From Chitinophaga sancti (GTDB taxonomy: Bacteria; Bacteroidota; Bacteroidia; Chitinophagales; Chitinophagaceae): a DNA stretch of 64,000 nucleotides. Position numbers and translations under genes: made by a program. Positions 18,151 to 27,026 of this stretch are shown here, in pieces (within the stretch, counting starts at the first letter, position 1; every line of letters starts with the position of its first letter). The stretch spans positions 5,482,001 to 5,546,000 of the forward strand of contig NZ_CP139247.1 in the NCBI RefSeq assembly GCF_034087045.1, written 5' to 3'. Below the pieces are notes generated by a model, which saw only the letters and a list, made by a program, of their open reading frames with translations, ran no database searches and was not told the origin of the DNA.

Positions 18151-19248
18151 ATGACAAGATATCTACTCCGCTCATTGGTTTCACCCTTCTTCAGAGAGAA
18201 TGGCGGGTTGATCATTTTCATTTACACCATGACGGTGTTTATTGTCAACTCCCAATCTGGCGCAGGCGTGTATGAATATCATTTATTCCTGGTACTGGGT
18301 ACTTTCAAACATGCGGGTATGATGGGCATGGTGTTTTTACTTTGGTTCCTGTATACGAGAAAGTTTACGGCCTTTGTGGTCACGGAAATATATAAACCCG
18401 AAAATATGTTCCTGCATGTATTTAATTACCTTAGTAAAAAAAGGCAGACAGGATTACTATTCATGGCCACTTTATTATTGATGATACCAGTGTGGGCGTA
18501 TGTGATCTTTATAGTAAGAACGGGTATTCAATATGGTTATATCGGTAGTGTATGCCTGGTGATCGGTTATTTATTATTGCTGTGCTTACTCTCCGCGCTC
18601 TGGTTGGGAAACAGGCTAAGACTCATTGCAGAAGGGAAAGCGCCGGTATTGAAATCCTTTAAATTCACCTCTATGACAGGGATGCTTTTGCGATACATAG
18701 CTACGAAACAACTTGTTACATGGGCAGGATTAAAGATCTTCACCTGTGGCCTGCTATACCTCATTGCTGTCAATAATTCAATGAAATATTATGATGGACA
18801 AACCATCTTTATTGTAATAAGCTTAGGTATTTTAGGCAATGGCATATTGGTATACAGATGCAGGGAATTTGAAGATGTGTATTTGAATTTTTACAGAACA
18901 ATGCCTGTATCACAAAGTATGCGATTCCTTGAATACGCATTACTGGATTTTATATTGATCATCCCCGAGGTATTGTTAATAGTACTGTTAGTACCCAAAC
19001 ACATGCCGCTGACCGATGCCGTTACCTTTTGTTTATGCGGGTATAGCAGTATGTTGCTGATGACGAGTCTCACCTACTTCAGACATTTTACAAAATCACA
19101 GTTCTATAAGATCCTGTCAGTCGTACTTTGTGTACAGTATATTTTTTTATTGACAGTAGGCTTACCGGCCCTTTATATTGCACTTACATTGACCGCCATC
19201 GCGCTGTTAAGGTGGAGATATTATAAATATGAAACGCTTCTGCCTTAA
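18151..19248 (+). CDS. Multi-spanning membrane protein, probable partner of the ABC ATPase
   Basis: A 365-residue integral membrane protein with about eight to ten hydrophobic segments (for example LIIFIYTMTVFIVNS, LLFMATLLLMIPVWAYVIFIV, LVIGYLLLLCLLSALWLG, YIFLLTVGLPALYIALTLTAIALL). No known catalytic motif is seen. Position directly after the ABC ATPase gene with zero spacing suggests that it is the permease. Its stop codon lies in the loop of a terminator hairpin. Confidence 0.75.
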   Translation: MTRYLLRSLVSPFFRENGGLIIFIYTMTVFIVNSQSGAGVYEYHLFLVLGTFKHAGMMGMVFLLWFLYTRKFTAFVVTEIYKPENMFLHVFNYLSKKRQTGLLFMATLLLMIPVWAYVIFIVRTGIQYGYIGSVCLVIGYLLLLCLLSALWLGNRLRLIAEGKAPVLKSFKFTSMTGMLLRYIATKQLVTWAGLKIFTCGLLYLIAVNNSMKYYDGQTIFIVISLGILGNGILVYRCREFEDVYLNFYRTMPVSQSMRFLEYALLDFILIIPEVLLIVLLVPKHMPLTDAVTFCLCGYSSMLLMTSLTYFRHFTKSQFYKILSVVLCVQYIFLLTVGLPALYIALTLTAIALLRWRYYKYETLLP

Positions 19249-19265
19249 AAAAACAGAAGCGTTTC
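19231..19265. terminator. Two-way terminator between the ABC permease and the second SusD gene
   Basis: Twelve-base arms 19231-19242 and 19254-19265 pair perfectly around an A-rich loop that contains the permease stop codon. It serves the convergent susD gene as well. Confidence 0.8.
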
Positions 19266-19270
19266 TATTA

Positions 19271-20578
19271 TTATTGATTGCTTTCGCTTTGTGGTAATGG
19301 GAAATGACTCCACACATTATCATCCGCTCTGTCTACAGGAAGTGTATTCAACAATCCATATCTTCTTATATCAACCCACCTGTGCCCTTCCATAAACAGG
19401 GAATACCGCCTGTTGTATAACAATTCCATCGTCAATGCAGCACTGGTCACAGGACCTGCATATGCTGGCAAATTGTGGGCTGTACGTATACGGTTCAGGG
19501 CCACTATCGCATTCGGAAAGTTATTTGTTTGAATATTAGCTTCTGCATAGATCAAAATCAGTTCTTCATTGCGAATAATGCTCACAGGCGCATTCAGTGA
19601 ATTCCAGGCAATCACATCCCTGTTGCCCGTCAATCCATTCTGACTGGCAGATGAATTACGTACCTGTGTCTTATTGATCCGATCATCACCCGGCACGATG
19701 TCATTGGCATAAGAAGGATGCGCTATCCGCACTTCCCCATTACTATTTGGTGCGATATACATAGTGTTGGATACATCGCCCCCATTGGTAGAGAAAAAAT
19801 GCCATACACCTGTCGAAAGATCCCCATCCAGGTCAAAGAACGATTCATTCAATGCAGTCAGCGCTTCCACCCATTGCTTGCGATATAAATGCACCCTTGC
19901 GGCCAGTGCCCTGTTGAATTTCAACAATCCCGCCGCATCCGAAAATCCTGCAAAACCACCTGACAAAGGAAAGATAATATCTGCCCCCGTAAGGTCCGCC
20001 TTTCCATCATCCAGGAACTTCAAAACAGAATCCAATACAATACCCGGATCTGTGATCACCGGTCCCTGTGCTGCGCCATTGGCCACTGGAATGCGGGCGC
20101 CACTTGAATCCGTCATATTGATATTGAGCAATAACTGGTAACCTATTAAGGTCTTTGCATATCCGGAAAATCCTTTCTTCTGCGCATCACTTGCTACAGA
20201 TCCGCTGGTATGACTAATGGCTTCCAAAAGAATAAAACACTGCCGCATCACCTGGTAACGGGAAGCCCATGGATTGGTCAGGTAGAAAGTATTATTGTCC
20301 AATACCTTTGTACCACCACCCAACAAATCTGTTGTATAGCGGGGTTCTGAACTGGAAAAGCGATAGACTTCACGACCGATAATCCCTTCTGCATCCAGGT
20401 AAAAATTGATACTGGTACGCATACCCGATTCAGCACCGGTAGCGAGATTAAATAAGTCACTTCGGGTTGGATTGCCTGTTACACCACCCACCACCGGCGT
20501 ATTCAGACTGTTTATTTCCCCCTTCTGACAGGCATTCAGCAATATCAGCATGCAAAGGGCTATTATGTTGTGTTTCAT
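19271..20578 (-). CDS. SusD/RagB family lipoprotein (second system)
   Basis: A 435-residue surface lipoprotein: signal peptide with lipobox Cys17 (LLNAC). The helical SusD fold is marked by TPTRSDLFNLATG-like N-terminus (NPTRSDLFNLATGAESGM), EELILIYAEANIQTN and RRYSLFMEGHRWVDIRRYG near the C-terminus, which is a strong RagB/SusD signature. It captures the ligand for the SusC barrel encoded 22 nt upstream. No regulator or hydrolase gene adjoins, so the substrate is open. Confidence 0.92.
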   Translation of the reverse strand: MKHNIIALCMLILLNACQKGEINSLNTPVVGGVTGNPTRSDLFNLATGAESGMRTSINFYLDAEGIIGREVYRFSSSEPRYTTDLLGGGTKVLDNNTFYLTNPWASRYQVMRQCFILLEAISHTSGSVASDAQKKGFSGYAKTLIGYQLLLNINMTDSSGARIPVANGAAQGPVITDPGIVLDSVLKFLDDGKADLTGADIIFPLSGGFAGFSDAAGLLKFNRALAARVHLYRKQWVEALTALNESFFDLDGDLSTGVWHFFSTNGGDVSNTMYIAPNSNGEVRIAHPSYANDIVPGDDRINKTQVRNSSASQNGLTGNRDVIAWNSLNAPVSIIRNEELILIYAEANIQTNNFPNAIVALNRIRTAHNLPAYAGPVTSAALTMELLYNRRYSLFMEGHRWVDIRRYGLLNTLPVDRADDNVWSHFPLPQSESNQ

Positions 20579-20600
20579 GTGTCAATGTTTTTTTTAAGGA

Positions 20601-23597
20601 TCAGAAATCTACACCAATATGGAAGCTGGCTCTCTTCGATGCAGGGAAAGGCATTACATCCACCCCTGTGGATAAACCATTGCTACCACGGCTGGAAGAA
20701 GTGCTGATGGTATTACTACCAAAATTGGATACTTCCGGATCATACCCTACATAATGGGTCCAGGTAAAGAAATTGTTCGCTGATACACCCAGCCGGATAC
20801 CGGAAATGGTTTTAGTATTTTTTAACGGCACATTGTAATACAAACCTATTTCGCGGATGCGCACATAACTGGCATCCTGCACATAAATACTGGCATCGCC
20901 GGCACCTAAGCGGTATACCCCTGCTTTCTGCCCATTGATGATATCATCATAATCGAAGGAGGTCGCACCGGCATCGGTAAGCAACTGGGTCAGGTTGATA
21001 TTATCCCCGCCTTTCTTCCAATGCAGCAGGAAACGCAGTGACCAGTTTTTAAACACCGTCACTTCATTGTAGAAGCTCATCTGGAATTTAGGTTCTGAGT
21101 TCCCGATCAGTTTCAGGTCACTACCCACCGTACCTTTGATCTGTGTGGCGGGCTGTCCTTCTTCGAGGTAGAATGTACCGAGTGAGTTACCAAATGCACC
21201 AATCGCATACGGAGGAATTACCAGTCTGGTAACCTTGCTGCGGTTATACCACCAGTTGATAGACGAAGTCCATTTAATATTTGCCTTATTGACAGGCACC
21301 AGGTTCAATCCTATTTCCACACCCTGATTTTTCAGGTCGCCACTGTTTTTCCATTCAGCGCTGTAACCGGAAGATGCCGCCAGCGAGTGACGCAGCAGTA
21401 CGTCCTGGATTCTTTTGTTGTAATAAGTTGCTTCCAGGCTAATACGGCCATTCAGCATACTGATGTCCAAACCGGTTTCAAACTCTTCCTGTCTTTCAGG
21501 TTTGATATCAGGATTTCCCTGCAGGTTATCGACCAATACACCGGGCAGCCCATCGATATTACTACCCAGCATGCCGGTGAACTTACTGCTGTAAGGCGGT
21601 ACATTGCCTGACTGTCCATAGGCAGCCCTGATCTTGAGATTATCGACATTATCGACTGACCATCCTTTCAATTTGGTGAAGTTGAAAGAGAAAGCACCTT
21701 TCGGAAATGCATAGTACTTTTTGTATTCACCATTATTGGTAGAACGGTCAAAACGTACACCACCACTTAATGTGATGGCTTCTATCAGGGAGAGGTCTTC
21801 CTGTATGAAAACACCATTGTCCCTGAATTTGGAGCGAAACTGGCGGGTAGCGGTATTGGCACTGGCATCGACATTGCTCTGACCAGCTACGATATTGGTA
21901 GCCACCGTCACGATGTTATCAAAATACCCGGTTTCCAATGTGGCGCCTACAGTACTCGTCAGACTGATAGCCGGTGTTGGCGTAAAAGTATTGGCGAGGA
22001 AACCACCGAGGTTGGTATTGAGGTTATTGGTATTGCCCTGGATGGAATGTCCCTGTTTTGAATTTTCTTCAAACTGCAGGTCACGGGGAAAGAGGGCCAT
22101 TGTTTTATAATTGAAAAAGTCCACCCCACCCCGACCAATAAACCGGGTATGAGAATGCTCGCTTTGTTGCAGGTGCACTTCCAGGTTACCTCCACCTACA
22201 AAACGGTTGGTGGTTTCATTGTTCGTCATCTTATCGCGGGTTTCCAGCGGGTTGGAAGCGGCGAAAGGATTGCGGGGATATTCGCCCAAAGCATTGGGAT
22301 GAAGGTCCACAAAATCTGGGGTAGAAGACAGCGCTACGCCATAGCTGACGCCATTGTTATCATTGTTGGTCAGGCCCCTGTCTGCAGAGGAATAGATATA
22401 GTTAGTCGTGACACCGAGCGAAACCCGGTCACTGAGTTTATAGTCAATATTGAGGCGAACGGAGTTGTTAAAATAACCGGTACCTTTTACAATCCCCTCT
22501 TCCTGGCGGCGATTGCCGGAGAGGTAGAAAGTAGTCTTGTCTCCACCACCGCTGATGGCGAGATTGGTGTTCAGCACCTGCCCTTTCTGGCCAAACATTT
22601 CCTTTTCATAATCGAAGATCTTACCGGCGCTTTGGGCATCGGTAAATTGCGTTTTATAGGCTTCTCTTTTGGCGATTACAGCAGGATCAGTATTGTCCGC
22701 ACTCCCGGCAAGATCGGCCGCCGTTTCGGCTGTAAATGGCCTTACACCCATCAGGTGTCGCACCTTCACCAAGCCGGCTTCCTGGTTGAGGCTCACTTTT
22801 GTTTTGCCAGCCCGTCCTTTTTTGGTGGTAATGATCACTACCCCGGCAGCGGCTTTGGCACCATACATGGCGGCGGCGGAAGCGCCTTTCAGGATTTCAA
22901 TATTTTCAATATCGGTGGGACTCAGGTCTGCAATACGGCTGGAGGGGTTATCCTGGTTATTGGGGTTGCCGGCAGTAGCGGCGCCGGTAACGTCATTGAG
23001 GCCGGCAGGGATACTGCTGTTATTAAAGAAGATACCATCTACGACATACAGCGGTTGTGAGTTGCCGAATACCGAGGTAATACCTCTGAGTTTGACGGTG
23101 AAACCACCACCGGGGGCACCGGAATTGGCAGAGATCAAAGCGCCCGGGACCTTGCCACTGAGGGCGGCGTCGAAGGTCTGTGCGGGGGACACACCACTGA
23201 GTTGATTGGCAGAGATAGTGGCGACGGCATTCGCAAGATTACTTCGTTTGATGCTGGTAGCGGCGCCGGTCACCACAACTTCATCGAGGTGAGCAAGGTC
23301 TTCTTCCAGGGTCAGGTTGAGGATAGCCTGGTTGTTGGTGAGGCGGATAGTTTGGGTTTTGTACCCGGTATAGCTGATCACTAACGTAGAGGCACCGGCG
23401 GGAACGGCGATGGAAAATTTACCGCTGGCGTCGGTCATGCTGCCCCTGCTGGTATTGGTTACCCGGATGGTTACACCGGGTACTGCCTGACCGGTTTTCG
23501 CATCTCTTATTTGTCCGGTCACATTTTGCTGCGCGAATAATGCATAAGTAGCGCATAGGCATAACAGTAGCAGCAAGCTAAATTTTTGCAAAAGCAT
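20601..23597 (-). CDS. SusC/RagA TonB-dependent outer-membrane transporter (second system)
   Basis: A 998-residue TonB-linked outer-membrane protein. Signal peptide (to ALFAQ), carboxypeptidase-regulatory-like domain (about 24-105, VTGQIRDAKTGQAVPGVTIRV), plug domain with the SusC signature (SSRIADLSPTDIENIEILKGASAAAMYG) and a beta-barrel. Unlike the first SusC it has no STN domain, which fits with the absence of a sigma/FecR pair. The next gene is its SusD partner. Probably imports an oligomer too large for porins; the substrate is not evident. Confidence 0.93.
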   Translation of the reverse strand: MLLQKFSLLLLLCLCATYALFAQQNVTGQIRDAKTGQAVPGVTIRVTNTSRGSMTDASGKFSIAVPAGASTLVISYTGYKTQTIRLTNNQAILNLTLEEDLAHLDEVVVTGAATSIKRSNLANAVATISANQLSGVSPAQTFDAALSGKVPGALISANSGAPGGGFTVKLRGITSVFGNSQPLYVVDGIFFNNSSIPAGLNDVTGAATAGNPNNQDNPSSRIADLSPTDIENIEILKGASAAAMYGAKAAAGVVIITTKKGRAGKTKVSLNQEAGLVKVRHLMGVRPFTAETAADLAGSADNTDPAVIAKREAYKTQFTDAQSAGKIFDYEKEMFGQKGQVLNTNLAISGGGDKTTFYLSGNRRQEEGIVKGTGYFNNSVRLNIDYKLSDRVSLGVTTNYIYSSADRGLTNNDNNGVSYGVALSSTPDFVDLHPNALGEYPRNPFAASNPLETRDKMTNNETTNRFVGGGNLEVHLQQSEHSHTRFIGRGGVDFFNYKTMALFPRDLQFEENSKQGHSIQGNTNNLNTNLGGFLANTFTPTPAISLTSTVGATLETGYFDNIVTVATNIVAGQSNVDASANTATRQFRSKFRDNGVFIQEDLSLIEAITLSGGVRFDRSTNNGEYKKYYAFPKGAFSFNFTKLKGWSVDNVDNLKIRAAYGQSGNVPPYSSKFTGMLGSNIDGLPGVLVDNLQGNPDIKPERQEEFETGLDISMLNGRISLEATYYNKRIQDVLLRHSLAASSGYSAEWKNSGDLKNQGVEIGLNLVPVNKANIKWTSSINWWYNRSKVTRLVIPPYAIGAFGNSLGTFYLEEGQPATQIKGTVGSDLKLIGNSEPKFQMSFYNEVTVFKNWSLRFLLHWKKGGDNINLTQLLTDAGATSFDYDDIINGQKAGVYRLGAGDASIYVQDASYVRIREIGLYYNVPLKNTKTISGIRLGVSANNFFTWTHYVGYDPEVSNFGSNTISTSSSRGSNGLSTGVDVMPFPASKRASFHIGVDF

Positions 23598-24132
23598 AGC
23601 TTGAAGGGTTTAGAGTGTGAGTTGAAATTTGACTGGTTACAGACTACAAAATTTTGGTTATTAAAAGCTGTCGTGGTTCCTGCTAAATGGGTTCAACACG
23701 GTTTCGGGGGCGCAGGTGATTATTACTCAGGCATCAGATCGATGCGGCAGATTACGGATTTTTTCAGGGTTTTCGTTTTTTTTATTTGGAGGGATGGGGT
23801 TATTTTTTATAAAGTAAGTATTAATACTCTGTAGAATGGGCTGTCTCAAAACTTCGAGACGGCCTATTTTTATTCGGGTACCTACCTGATGGAGAAATTT
23901 TTCGTACATGAAATTTTCAGCGCCTTCCGGCAACTTGTGATACATCCTCTTTGTCTATAGTGGACCTTCGATGCTGTTACATCACCATAAGTACATTATA
24001 AGGACACTTGTATATCAATTTGATATTGAGGTGAAGAATAAGTGATGTATTAGTACTCATTTGGTATTATAGTTACACTATAGTTCCACCGTATGTAGTA
24101 ACATTGTTCCTGTAACCTCAAAATTGTTTGTT
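23598..24132. other. 535-bp gap between divergent genes
   Basis: Should hold the promoters for the second susC (minus) and the 24133 gene (plus), but no clear TAnnTTTG element was found for either. Apart from the hairpin at 23839-23864 it is AT-rich with no convincing coding frame; an 82-codon frame ending at 23834 overlaps the susC start and looks accidental. Confidence 0.5.
23839..23872 (+). terminator. Orphan plus-strand terminator
   Basis: GGCTGTCTC (23839-23847) pairs with GAGACGGCC (23856-23864), one wobble, loop of 8, followed by TATTTTTA. It points rightward although the only gene to its left is on the other strand. It may end an antisense or small RNA, or be left from a lost gene. 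Confidence 0.55.
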
Positions 24133-24678
24133 ATGGCACTTGTAAAAGACAACATACTCCTCCAACTCGTGCGGGGAACCCTCGGCGATCAACTCACGAT
24201 TTACGAACGGAACGGACAGATAATAATGGCGAAGAAGCGCGGTCCGTCAAAGAAAAAGCCGACGAAAAAACAGCTGGAAGCAAGGTATAAGATGACAATA
24301 GCGGCGGCTTATGCGCAGTCGATCCTGAAGGATCCGGAGTTAAAGGCTTATTATAAGTCAAAGGCTGGACCTGGGCAGAATGCTTATAATATGGCGGTGA
24401 AAGATGCTTTCAGATCGCCTGAGATTCAGCATATCAGGTTTGAAGAGACAGATGTGGTGGTGACTGCGAAAGATGAATTCCGGGTCGTGGATGTGGATGT
24501 ACGGGTACATGATGCGGCGGGTACGATGCTGGAAAGAGGCAAGGCAGTGTTGGGCCGGAATGGGGTAGATTGGTATTATAAAGCAGCGGTGTTGCCTGCA
24601 GGAGGCAAGGTTGTAGTAGTGGCGGTAGATTTGCCGGGGAATGAAACGTTGAGGGAGTTGGTGATTGCGGGGGGATAG
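24133..24678 (+). CDS. Uncharacterised cytoplasmic protein
   Basis: A 181-residue protein that I do not recognise. The first ~30 residues (LLQLVRGTLGDQLTIYERNG) are followed by a very basic stretch (AKKRGPSKKKPTKKQLEARY, about 31-52), then a helical part and a C-terminal beta-rich half with FEETDVVVTAKDEFRVVDVDVRV. The alternation in the second half and the AVDLPG ending suggest an Ig-like or beta-sandwich fold. No signal peptide or membrane segment. It stands alone and is closed by a hairpin terminator. ATG at 24133 is chosen over a TTG nine bases upstream. Confidence 0.7.
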   Translation: MALVKDNILLQLVRGTLGDQLTIYERNGQIIMAKKRGPSKKKPTKKQLEARYKMTIAAAYAQSILKDPELKAYYKSKAGPGQNAYNMAVKDAFRSPEIQHIRFEETDVVVTAKDEFRVVDVDVRVHDAAGTMLERGKAVLGRNGVDWYYKAAVLPAGGKVVVVAVDLPGNETLRELVIAGG

Positions 24679-24690
24679 AGTGAAATGAGA

Positions 24691-24719
24691 AGCCGCCTCA
24701 TATTGGTAATGAGACGGCT
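24691..24719 (+). terminator. Terminator after the 24133 gene
   Basis: Eleven-base arms 24691-24701 and 24709-24719 with one mismatch, 7-base loop, followed by a short T-rich stretch. Confidence 0.7.
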
Positions 24720-24819
24720 TTGTATGTAACTATTAAAGATTGGGACGGTGTTGTTGGAGGATGATTTAGAGGGCTTGGCTTTCAGGTTCCTGGTTTTCCG
24801 GGTTCTGCTTCTCAGTATC

Positions 24820-25890
24820 CTACTTTTCAGAATCCAGTTTTCCGGGTTCCTGATTTTCTGATTCCTGCTGCCCTGGATCCTTCATTTCGTGGCCCTGAAT
24901 ATCCGATTCCAGCTGCTCGTCTTCTTGTTTTTCGGCTTCTTGTTTTTCGGCTTCTTCTATTGCTGGTATCTCTTTAGAGTTTTTCTCTTTTTTACCCGTA
25001 AATAACTTTCGGATAAAACCACCTACAGCAATAAATCCTAAAAGAATAAATTTCCAGAAAGCAGCACCAAATTTAACAAGAAGGGCAAAGAAACCTACCT
25101 TGGCAAGCACTTTGCCAGCGATCAGACCACCAATAGTATAAGCAGCTACCTTATCGATTTTTGGATCAAAATCCTTGTAAGCATTACCACTAGTAAACTT
25201 CGCCATTTGCAACACTTTATCTATATCAGCTTTTACCAGCGGTAATTCATTCATAGTACATATTGCATTCATAGAAAGCACCCCATCACGACCTAATATC
25301 CTGATTTCGTAGTTCAGTGTATGAGGCGTGTCTTCTCCGAATTTAATTTCTCTGGCCCAGTGGAGCACTTTGTTTTCCTTGTCGTAAAAGGGAGATTGTG
25401 CCCAGCCCATCATATGAATTGGCTGGTAACCATTCTTTACTCTTTCCGTATTTGCTGCCACTTCTTCCTTTTGAATATCTTTCAGCAGGTCGTCATAATT
25501 GATCTTTGAGGCATCATAGTCCTTTACATAACCGATGTTTTCATATCGCACCACAAAAGCATAGCTGGTAGAATCAAAGGCATCAGCATTAGCAGGGAAA
25601 ATCATCCCCAGGATATCATCTGACACTGAAGGCGGGTTGCCCCACAAATCGGTCAGAATATACTTGCTCTGTGCTGCATTCAGGAATTTAAAGCCCGCAG
25701 GTACATTGATATCAGCCTTACCGCCGGACAAGTGAATCAAACCAGATTCCCACTTTTCCGATTGCTTTACTGAGTCTACGAATTTGCTGTATTGTTTTTC
25801 AGCCATGACAATCGAATCGTCCACAGGAGTGGCCGCTTTCAGGCCCAGCGCAAGTAGGAGCACGCTGGCCAGGTAAAGGAATTTTCGCAT
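24820..25890 (-). CDS. DUF2167 membrane-anchored protein with repetitive acidic tail
   Basis: A 356-residue protein: signal peptide (to KAATP), then an extracytoplasmic DUF2167 domain (about 30-245; GKADINVPAGFKFLNAAQSKYILTDLWGN, GWAQSPFYDKENKVLHWAREIKFG). Hydrophobic helices follow around 250-290 (AYTIGGLIAGKVLAKVGFFALLVKF, FILLGFIAVGGFI), typical of the family. The last ~55 residues are Glu/Lys/Gln repeats (EEAEKQEAEKQEDEQ). The stop is TAG, and the same reading frame continues beyond it for 17 more codons of the same repeat type before TAA. Function of the family is unknown to me. Confidence 0.82.
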   Translation of the reverse strand: MRKFLYLASVLLLALGLKAATPVDDSIVMAEKQYSKFVDSVKQSEKWESGLIHLSGGKADINVPAGFKFLNAAQSKYILTDLWGNPPSVSDDILGMIFPANADAFDSTSYAFVVRYENIGYVKDYDASKINYDDLLKDIQKEEVAANTERVKNGYQPIHMMGWAQSPFYDKENKVLHWAREIKFGEDTPHTLNYEIRILGRDGVLSMNAICTMNELPLVKADIDKVLQMAKFTSGNAYKDFDPKIDKVAAYTIGGLIAGKVLAKVGFFALLVKFGAAFWKFILLGFIAVGGFIRKLFTGKKEKNSKEIPAIEEAEKQEAEKQEDEQLESDIQGHEMKDPGQQESENQEPGKLDSEK

Positions 25891-26152
25891 ATAGAGGTAT
25901 AAATTAAAGATTGTAAAAGTGGGAATAATTTTGATGTATCCGTAATATATTGGACGAAAAATGGGTTTCAGAGGATGGATTTAATCTTGTAACCTATGGA
26001 TGTTAAAGGTGCGTATTGGAGTTACTTACGCAAGTATCGTTTTGACGGGTAAACAAAAAAAGCATACAGTTAGCAATTAACCGATGCCTTCATTTTATTA
26101 TTAGAAAATCATTTTCCTGAATAGAAGAAACCTTCTCCTGCTACCGTAGGCG

Positions 26153-26938
26153 TTATTTCAGCACTACATTATTAAAGTACTTATTAAATATATGTACAGC
26201 TGTCTTTTTACCCTCGAGTGTAGGCCCCTCTATACCTTTCAATGGGTAATTCATTTTCAGCAATTCCCATTTATGGCTGCCTAACTGATGAAAAGGAATG
26301 ATCTCTACCCTATCCACTGTTTTATATCTTGTAAAATGCTTGGCCCATTCTTCCAGGTACTCTACCTGGTCTGTCCATCCGGGAACCAATACATACCTCA
26401 ACCACATCCGCTTACCAGTAGATTCACGGTAGGCAGCAAGGTCCAGTGTATTCCGGTTACTCAGGCCGGTAAGTTTATGATGCCATTCATCATTGATATG
26501 TTTTACATCAAGCAGTAACAGGTCAGTATGTTCCATTAATTCATGGGTAGCCTCATCATTCAGACGGCCATTGGAATCCAGGCAGGTATTGATTCCTATC
26601 TCATGGAGCGCTTTAAAAAAGGTAGTGATCTTATTGCGTTGCAACAGGGGCTCCCCTCCTGAAACGGTGACGCCGCCATCCTTTCCAAAATAAGTGCGCT
26701 GCCGGTCTGCTCTTTTCACCAATTCGTCAATGCCAATCAACATGCCACCTTTTACATCAAGTGTATCAGGGTTCTGGCAGTAAACGCAGCGGAACTGGCA
26801 TCCCTGTACAAATACAACCATTCGAACGCCTGGTCCGTCGTGAGTGCCAAATGTTTCAAGAGAGTGAATACGCAAATGTTCCGGATCATCGAGGTTTAGC
26901 GCGGCAGCCTCGAGGTCCTGTAAAGGAAAGTACAACAT
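26153..26938 (-). CDS. pflA: Pyruvate formate-lyase activating enzyme (radical SAM)
   Basis: A 261-residue radical-SAM activase that abstracts a hydrogen from the glycyl site of pyruvate formate-lyase using S-adenosylmethionine. The 4Fe-4S motif CxxxCxxC is CQFRCVYC with Cys47, 51 and 54, followed by VSGGEPLLQ. The early SLETFGTHDGPGVR is the conserved PflA opening. It lies 88 nt after pflB on the same strand with a hairpin between. The enzyme works only without oxygen, so the pair implies anaerobic or micro-oxic fermentation. Confidence 0.94.
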   Translation of the reverse strand: MLYFPLQDLEAAALNLDDPEHLRIHSLETFGTHDGPGVRMVVFVQGCQFRCVYCQNPDTLDVKGGMLIGIDELVKRADRQRTYFGKDGGVTVSGGEPLLQRNKITTFFKALHEIGINTCLDSNGRLNDEATHELMEHTDLLLLDVKHINDEWHHKLTGLSNRNTLDLAAYRESTGKRMWLRYVLVPGWTDQVEYLEEWAKHFTRYKTVDRVEIIPFHQLGSHKWELLKMNYPLKGIEGPTLEGKKTAVHIFNKYFNNVVLK

Positions 26939-26970
26939 AGTCTAAAAAAGGAAGGTCGATAGAAGGCAGA

Positions 26971-27010
26971 GACAAAACAGCGGACTGCAGATGCAATCCG
27001 CTGTTGTCTT
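26971..27010. terminator. Hairpin between pflB and pflA
   Basis: AACAGCGGA and TCCGCTGTT pair around a 12-base loop, with partial extension at the base. The T-run on the gene strand is weak, so it may only reduce read-through into pflA, or act as an mRNA stabiliser, keeping lyase above activase. Confidence 0.5.
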
Positions 27011-27026
27011 ACTTAGTCCCAATTGA

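Noticed and set aside
23838..23872. Terminal repeat of an insertion sequence (GGGCTGTCTC resembles some IS ends)
   Set aside because: No matching second end and no transposase remnant nearby; hairpin plus T-run is explained as a terminator.
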